Origin: Symsagittifera roscoffensis
Lineage: Eukaryota; Xenacoelomorpha; Acoela; Convolutidae
DNA: 64,000 nucleotides
NCBI RefSeq assembly: GCF_963678635.1
Contig: NW_026971509.1
Span: 1 to 64,000, forward strand
Direction: 5' to 3'
Shown: positions 58,006 to 64,000 of the stretch, in pieces
Numbering within the stretch: position 1 is the first letter of the stretch
How the letters are laid out: every line of letters starts with the position of its first letter
The notes under the pieces: model-generated
Told to the model about the DNA's origin: nothing
The model's input: only the letters and a program-made list of their open reading frames with translations
Database searches by the model: none
Translations under genes and position numbers: made by a program

Positions 58006-59540
58006 ATAACCTAACTTATTGCTTTAGATATGAGGACAACGAGCTAGCACCCGTTCACGTGTCTAAGAGATACGACTGTAACTTTGCGGTAGACCGTCTG
58101 TTGTTGGTAAACAGTAACAACAACTACCACTATGTCCTCATCGAATACCTCTGTAAGATGGTGATTTTTGTGCAAAAACAGCCATTCCGCGAACGAAACA
58201 AAATATGTAGAATATGTTTTCATATTTGCACATCAACCAAAATCATGACCAAACCTCATCAGAAATGTGTTATAATACGGAACGGCTAACTATAAAGATG
58301 CCAAAACCCCATAAAAACTAAAAAGTTTTCAAGAACTTAATGGCAAGATGGTTTGCCCCGCGCGTAATCTACTTCGATCTCGAGTCAATAATTGTCCCTG
58401 TTCCGGGACTTGCCCGTAATCCAGCTACTTCGCACACCCAAACCGTGGAAATTCATAAACCATGCAGCTATGGACTAGTTGTAGATGAGCATAGCACCTC
58501 AACTCCAATCAAGTACGAAATGTGTAGAGGACCAGACGCTACGAAGAAGTTGATAGAATCATTGGAATCATTAACGAGGGAGATCTAGAATGACAAACGT
58601 AAACACTTCACGTTTGTAGGACAACCCGAATTGCCGAGAGAAGCGGCAGATATTTGTTTGATTTGTGAGGAACAGTTCGCTGAAGAATCTATGATGGTAG
58701 TCAACCACTGCCACGTTACTAACAAATTTCTAGGTTGGGCGTATCAGGACTGTAATCTAGCCAGGAGAACGCCTAACTTCACTCCGGTAGTAGCTCACAA
58801 TTTGTCTAACTACCACATGCATGCTATTGTACACGCCCTTCACAATGCGAGCATGAAAAATCAGTTTTCAGTAGTCCCCTCCACTGACGAAAAATATATC
58901 TCGCGGACTATGTCGCTTTGGATAAAAGAAATTCAGGACAAACACGGAAAAAAACAAATTTATGAGAATCTTCGGTTTATAGACTCATACAAGTTTATGC
59001 TGTCTTCATTGAGTCAGCTAATTGCAAATTTGCCATCAGATGGATTTCAGCTGATGAAAAAACAATTTGCATCAATGGGTTACTCACAAAAGCAAATAGA
59101 TCTCCTTAAACAAAAGGGCTACTACCCGTTTTCATACGTGAACAGCTTCGAGAAGCTTGAAGAAACAAAATTGCCAGCAAGAAGATTGTGGAAAAACAGT
59201 TTACAAGGGGCACAAGTCAGCGTTGACAAACTGGAGTACAAGCATGCGAACAAAGTAATTCACCAGCTACGATGCAAGAACGTAGGAGATTACCATGACA
59301 TCTGTTTACCCTCGGATGTTCTCCTTTTAGCATGTTTGTTTGAGCAGTTCAGATCGGTTTGTCACGTAATGTATAAAATGGACTGCTTTTTTCACTATAC
59401 CGCGAGCAATCTTGCAGGCGACGCGTTTTTGAAAGCGTGCAGGGCGGATTTGAGACTATTAACAGAAGGCGAGCACTTGGATATAACCCAAAAGTTGATC
59501 CGCGGTGGCATGTCATCTGTATATGCCAAGAAGTATTGGA

Positions 59541-59607
59541 AAGCGAACAACAAGTACACAAGCTCCTTCGACCCCAATGAAGGAGCTTGTGTACTTGTTG
59601 TTCGCTT
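59541..59607. repeat. Perfect 29-bp inverted repeat, 9-bp loop, inside polB
   Basis: The left arm 59541-59569 (AAGCGAACAACAAGTACACA ...) is the exact reverse complement of 59579-59607; the loop is GACCCCAAT. The right arm encodes a stretch (GACVLVVRFS) that has no counterpart between the KANNKY and DANNLYG motifs of this polymerase family. It therefore looks like a 30-nt in-frame insertion copied from the opposite strand. Confidence 0.95.
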
Positions 59608-60329
59608 CAGTACACCAAGCTTCATAATTAACATTGATGCGAATAACCTTTACGGGGGAATAATGGAGAATTATCCACTACCAATAAAGTATTTTGTTCT
59701 AATTGAAAAAGCTCTGCCACAAATACTGATGACCAGCCCGGATTCTCAATTGGGATACGTTGTGGAATGCGCTCTCGAAATACCTGAAGATTTGCATGGA
59801 TACTTTCAGAATTTTCTCATCGCGCCTACGATAGTTACAATGGATATGCTCAGCACGGATCAAAACGAAATGCTTGCCCGACTGAACGTTAAGACACTTC
59901 CCAAAGTACCAAAGCTGATGCAGATCCTTAACCCGAAGCACAAGTATGTTCTCCACTACTTGACCGTCATTCATTCATTGTTCAAATTGGCATAGAAGTC
60001 AAAAAAATTCATCGAGTGCTACAATTTAAGCAAACAAAATGGTTGGCTCCTTTTGTTCAGCTCAATACCGAACTCAGAAGAAACGCAGTAAACAAGTTCC
60101 AGCAGGACTTCCCCAAAAACCAAGTAAAAACTCTGCATTCGGAAAACTTTTGGAGTCTATGCTGAATAAGAAGAAAGTTGGAATTGTGATAACCGAAATG
60201 GAGCTTCTAGAAAAAACATCTGAGAGCAATATGAAAACGTTCCAAACAATTGATGATCAAATTGCCACGATATTATCACGATTATTTTCTTTCTTTAACA
60301 GCTCAGCTGAAGTGTTTGTAATAAGTTGA

Positions 60330-60480
60330 TTTGAAACATAAAACATTTAAAACATTTTCTTTTGTACCATAACAGTCAGTTCCCCGTTTACTAACCAATT
60401 TCAACAAGGTCGAAAGTTCAATTGCCCGAAACAAATATAACAAATAATATGATTCATTTAATTAACCAATAAAACAGTCA
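60330..60480. other. Gap between truncated polB and right TIR
   Basis: About 150 bp of AT-rich sequence without coding features. The deletion that removed the polB C-terminus ends here. Confidence 0.5.
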
Positions 60481-60711
60481 TTTCATAGCTTTTAGGATAT
60501 CAAACATGTAGTTTTATTTTCCCCTTTGGAGTGCCCCTGTTGTTTGAAAAATTAGTTTGGAGCCCCTATGTGGTTTTGGAATTAGGGTCCGGAGCACCCA
60601 AAAATTTTGTCTGGAGCGCCTATGTGGTTTTGGGATAAGCCTCTGGAGCACCCCTGTGTAGGTACTCGCCCCCCCCCCCCTGTTGGAGCGCCGGCGAATT
60701 ACCTTACTACT
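60481..60711 (-). repeat. Polinton right terminal inverted repeat
   Basis: Reverse complement of 39310-39537 with scattered differences, including a C run where the left has G. It ends ...CGGCGAATTACCTTACTACT at 60711. Confidence 0.92.
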
Positions 60712-60717
60712 GAAAAC
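60712..60717. repeat. Polinton target-site duplication, right
   Basis: GAAAAC, identical to 39304-39309; it is followed by CATGTCGATG, matching the empty paralogue at 35588. Confidence 0.92.
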
Positions 60718-61918
60718 CATGTCGATGATCGGTTTTGGTTATGATTTTATTTAATTCAGAATGGAGCAATGAAAGCTGTTCTAAAAATCGAAATTGCGCG
60801 GTTTGACCATTTTTTTTGTTTTATTTTTGGGAAGATTTTTTAACAAAATTTTTGCATTTTGCAATATTGGGGATTTTTGTTTGAAGATACAAAAGTAATT
60901 AGTACATTTTTATCAAAAAAAGCTATTGTCTTGAGTTCAAAATCTTACAATGGACTATACAACACTTGTCCGGTTCTAATATTTTGAGGAATTTAAAAGT
61001 TTGAAGCTGTTCTCGGCTATCAGAAGGAACTGTATGAGACTTCTAGTCTCAATTCACTAGATTTGTTTTTGTTATTTGTTCAGTTTTATTGCTTCTATGG
61101 GATCTTCATTAATCATTTGCAAGTTAAAAGCAGTTGCAATGTGTACCAGCCGAGAAAAAATTTGTTGCTTTGTTTAGTTGTATAGTTTCCTTTCACAGAC
61201 TTGCTGTCATTTGAACTTTCGAGATTTTATTGAACGAAATGTGCTGATCAAAATTGGCGCAATCAGTTCGGGAAAAAACTAGGAAAATTGGTTCAGCGGC
61301 GTTTCTATCATGCTGCAAAAGTTACTTTTCTAAAATATCTTCACCTCCTTGCTAAAGTTTTTCAAACTTTACTTCATGAAAAAGATTTTCTAAATGTTGC
61401 CGGAAGCGAAAGGTCTTTCTAATGCAATTGAACAGTAACAAGATTTCAGAATATCAAAAACTAATTTCAGAAAATTTTGCCAGCGAGTTCTACTAAAATG
61501 GATGGTGAGATCCGAGAGAGATCTGCGGATGATGCTGACGTGTTACTAGCTTGTGGGAATCAATGTTTGATGATGGTAGTTTATGGGGGGTAAAAGTAGA
61601 TTCAAATATTTTGTCTCAAAAACTGGCTCGTCGTTTGCGTTTGTCTTTGCATCAACTTCAAGGTAAACGAAACTGTTTTCACCAGATAGAAGAGCTTTTA
61701 TTGTGGTTGTGAAGTCTTTGGAACAGCTATAGTGGGAGGGAAGATATAAAATTATGATTTGGATATTTCAGTTGCTGGCCTTTAATTGTACACATTAAAC
61801 CTCTAAAATTCCGTCTTCTACTAATTGAATTCCATGTTGACAAAAGAAAATTGTAAATGACAAAATGGGTTCACTTCACTCTCATGTACGGTCTTTTCTA
61901 ATACCTCCTTAGTTTGGG
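60718..61918 (-). repeat. LINE-related repeat, copy C, right part
   Basis: Continues the interrupted repeat, matching 35588-36799 (for example CAGTTGCTGGCCTTTA, CTCGTCGTTTGCG), ending at AGTTTGGGCCC. No intact coding frame; it includes the diverged fragment equivalent to 36480-36606. Confidence 0.88.
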
Positions 61919-61942
61919 CCCAGTGGAGGAGTGTGAGTTTTT

Positions 61943-64000
61943 CGAAGGCGGGATCTCTGCTAAGCTTCAACAAAGTACTTTTGACGGAAAGCTGAAAAAG
62001 TTTGAACTTGTGATCGTAAAAGGAGAAGTAGACATGCTTAGCCTAATAATGAATAAGAACGAAGCAATTAACCACCTGATTTCTGATCATGTTCAGAACG
62101 GACCTCACAAATTTCAGCTACAAGGCGAAATTGGGCTTGTGAAGTTTGTGGACGAAGACAACCAGTCTCATAAGACTACACTATTTGTCAACACAGCCAT
62201 GTACCATTTGTACTTCGGAGGGGTAAGCGATGAAACCATTAGCGAAGCGAAATGGTTGACCAAATGGTTAACACAATTACCATGTTTGGTTTTTCACGGG
62301 AGCGGATGGGTGATAGATGAAATCAGCAGAGTCAATATTTGTTTAGCAAAACTTTCCCCAATCAGAGCCGGCTCATATATCCCGCTGCCGCCGAATTTGA
62401 ATAAGCACAGGAGAAATGCGGTAAATGCCCACAATACATCAGATTATAACTTTTTCCTGTATTGCTACTACGCAGCATATCACGCGCAACCCGGGAAGCC
62501 GCCACTATGCGAGACGGAACAAAGATGACGGAAAAAGGCACAGATCAGCACATAGGATCAAAAACTACAACCTAATCTGGTTGAGATCAACGGTGAATAC
62601 CAAATGTCTATGAGCTTGTTTGACATTGAGTGGTTTGAGCGGCTCAACAATAAGCAAATCAACGTTTTCCGGCAAGCTAATTTTAAAAAAAATCATATAC
62701 GTTGTCCACAATGCCTTATACGAGATTAAGTAGAAGTAGAATCCGGTAAATTAATTTTGGATTTAATTTTGGATTTAATTTTGGATTAATTTTGGATTAA
62801 CTTTTGGATAACCTAACTTATTGCTTTAGATATGAGGACAACGAGCTAGCACCCGTTCACGTGTCTAAGAGATACGACTGTAACTTTGCGGTAGACCGTC
62901 TGTTGTTGGTAAACAGTAACAACAACTACCACTATGTCCTCATCGAATACCTCTGTAAGATGGTGATTTTTGTGCAAAAACAGCCATTCCGCGAACGAAA
63001 CAAAATATGTAGAATATGTTTTCATATTTGCACATCAACCAAAATCATGACCAAACCTCATCAGAAATGTGTTATAATACGGAACGGCTAACTATAAAGA
63101 TGCCAAAACCCCATAAAAACTAAAAAGTTTTCAAGAACTTAATGGCAAGATGGTTTGCCCCGCGCGTAATCTACTTCGATCTCGAGTCAATAATTGTCCC
63201 TGTTCCGGGACTTGCCCGTAATCCAGCTACTTCGCACACCCAAACCGTGGAAATTCATAAACCATGCAGCTATGGACTAGTTGTAGATGAGCATAGCACC
63301 TCAACTCCAATCAAGTACGAAATGTGTAGAGGACCAGACGCTACGAAGAAGTTGATAGAATCATTGGAATCATTAACGAGGGAGATCTAGAATGACAAAC
63401 GTAAACACTTCACGTTTGTAGGACAACCCGAATTGCCGAGAGAAGCGGCAGATATTTGTTTGATTTGTGAGGAACAGTTCGCTGAAGAATCTATGATGGT
63501 AGTCAACCACTGCCACGTTACTAACAAATTTCTAGGTTGGGCGTATCAGGACTGTAATCTAGCCAGGAGAACGCCTAACTTCACTCCGGTAGTAGCTCAC
63601 AATTTGTCTAACTACCACATGCATGCTATTGTACACGCCCTTCACAATGCGAGCATGAAAAATCAGTTTTCAGTAGTCCCCTCCACTGACGAAAAATATA
63701 TCTCGCGGACTATGTCGCTTTGGATAAAAGAAATTCAGGACAAACACGGAAAAAAACAAATTTATGAGAATCTTCGGTTTATAGACTCATACAAGTTTAT
63801 GCTGTCTTCATTGAGTCAGCTAATTGCAAATTTGCCATCAGATGGATTTCAGCTGATGGAAAAACAATTTGCATCAATGGGTTACTCACAAAAGCAAATA
63901 GATCTCCTTAAACAAAAGGGCTACTACCCGTTTTCATACGTGAACAGCTTCGAGAAGCTTGAAGAAACAAAATTGCCAGCAAGAAGATTGTGGAAAAACA
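61943..64000 (+). pseudogene. Polymerase B, copy iii (second unit of a 4,802-bp tandem duplication), runs off the window
   Basis: Identical to 57141-59198 except for a few bases (for example an A/T difference near 62686 and GATGAAA to GATGGAA at about 63858). It keeps every lesion of copy ii, including the tandem-repeat expansion and the TAG after LTREI (63388-63390), so it was copied after the gene died. The unit begins in the middle of the gene, fused to LINE-repeat sequence at 61942 (GAGTTTTTCGAAGG). The protein parts seen are those from EGGISAKLQQ through the exonuclease to the KLPARRLWK segment at the window end. Confidence 0.92.

Larger units (their letters stand above)
53750..58020 (+). 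repeat. Tandem duplication, second unit
   Basis: Unit containing the fuller NLS ORF, the 55578 ORF, about 680 bp not present in unit 1 (56100-56780) and the polB N-terminal region, continuing without a break into the remaining polymerase gene. Confidence 0.88.
56791..60329 (+). pseudogene. Protein-primed DNA polymerase B (Polinton), copy ii, broken and truncated
   Basis: N-terminal zinc fingers (CDECGVQITCKRNYRKHLLR with the last His lost; CSECRESFETLGHVREH; CVFCNTLFPSYQAYQMH), then GSGWVIDEISRVNICLAKLS and YIPLPPNLNKHRRNAVNAHN. The exonuclease carries IYFDLESII (Exo I), CLICEEQF ... NHCH (zinc-like), HNLSNYHMH (Exo II, catalytic Asp replaced by His) and YHDICLPSDVLLL (Exo III). Then come NLAGDAFLKACRAD, IRGGMSSVYAKKYWKANNKY, INIDANNLYGG (motif A) and KNSAFGKLLESML (motif B). 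Breaks: frameshifts near 56935, 57725, 57830-58000, 58290-58340 and 60000-60100; TAG at 58586 and 59993. The gene stops at 60330; motif C (YxDTDS) and the thumb are missing. It would replicate element DNA from a terminal protein. Confidence 0.9.
39310..60711. mobile_element. Polinton/Maverick element, 21.4 kb, defective
   Basis: Bounded by about 230-bp inverted repeats beginning AGTAGTAAGGTAATTCGCCG and ending in the inverse (...ACTACT), flanked by a 6-bp target duplication. Inside are the hallmark genes of the family: retrovirus-type integrase, protein-primed DNA polymerase B, packaging ATPase, adenain-like protease, major capsid protein and other virion-module proteins. Polintons are self-synthesising transposons that are also capsid-encoding virus-like elements. 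Internal tandem duplications inflate the size. Every large gene has frameshifts or stops, and polymerase B is truncated, so this copy cannot be autonomous. Confidence 0.95.

Overview
The window is eukaryotic DNA from an invertebrate-like animal genome. It is AT-rich and repeat-dense, with intron-split minus-strand exons, LTR and LINE retroelement remains, MITEs, tandem arrays and one large virus-like transposon. There is no bacterial gene organisation, tRNA, rRNA or CRISPR. The species cannot be told from the sequence alone.

Left part (1-33 kb): a TRPM-type cation channel gene runs on the minus strand. Three exons are recognisable: 31803-32987 (end of the cytosolic N-terminal region through S1), 17501-17734 (S2-S3) and 3759-3917 (S4-S5). 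Each is bounded by AG/GT and they join in the same phase (phase 1, a split Gly codon). The introns are about 14 kb and filled with repeats: a three-unit 1.27-kb array with long G runs downstream of the last exon, a 15-unit array of about 640 bp, MITEs, and a broken LTR retroelement (LTRs, an unknown ORF, Gag). Part of the retroelement was duplicated together with the tail of the 31.8-kb exon.

Middle (33-39.3 kb): decayed minus-strand non-LTR (LINE-type) reverse transcriptase fragments, in related copies, plus apparently empty sequence.

Right part (39310-60711): a Polinton/Maverick element of 21,402 bp. It has about 230-bp terminal inverted repeats that start AG and end CT, and a 6-bp target duplication GAAAAC. 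It sits inside a LINE-related repeat, and a paralogous copy at 35.0-36.8 kb preserves the empty site. Almost all genes lie on the plus strand. In order they are an unrecognised left-arm ORF, a conserved ORF, small proteins, an FtsK/HerA-type packaging ATPase, a conserved ORF, a retrovirus-type integrase, a conserved virion-module protein (duplicated), a small basic virion protein, a double-jelly-roll-type major capsid protein, an adenain-like protease, a minus-strand PC4-like ORF, a small ORF with an SV40-type NLS, and protein-primed DNA polymerase B. Nearly every gene is broken by frameshifts or stops, and polymerase B lacks its C-terminal third, so this is a dead copy. It has been rearranged by tandem duplications of 1,424 bp, about 3-4 kb, and 4,802 bp. 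The last one crosses the right TIR and runs off the window end.

The window therefore shows a host channel gene whose introns were inflated by repeats, next to a fossil of a capsid-encoding transposon. No intact, previously undescribed system was found. The least explained parts are the PC4-like ORF, the NLS ORF, the left-arm ORF and the retroelement ORF upstream of Gag.
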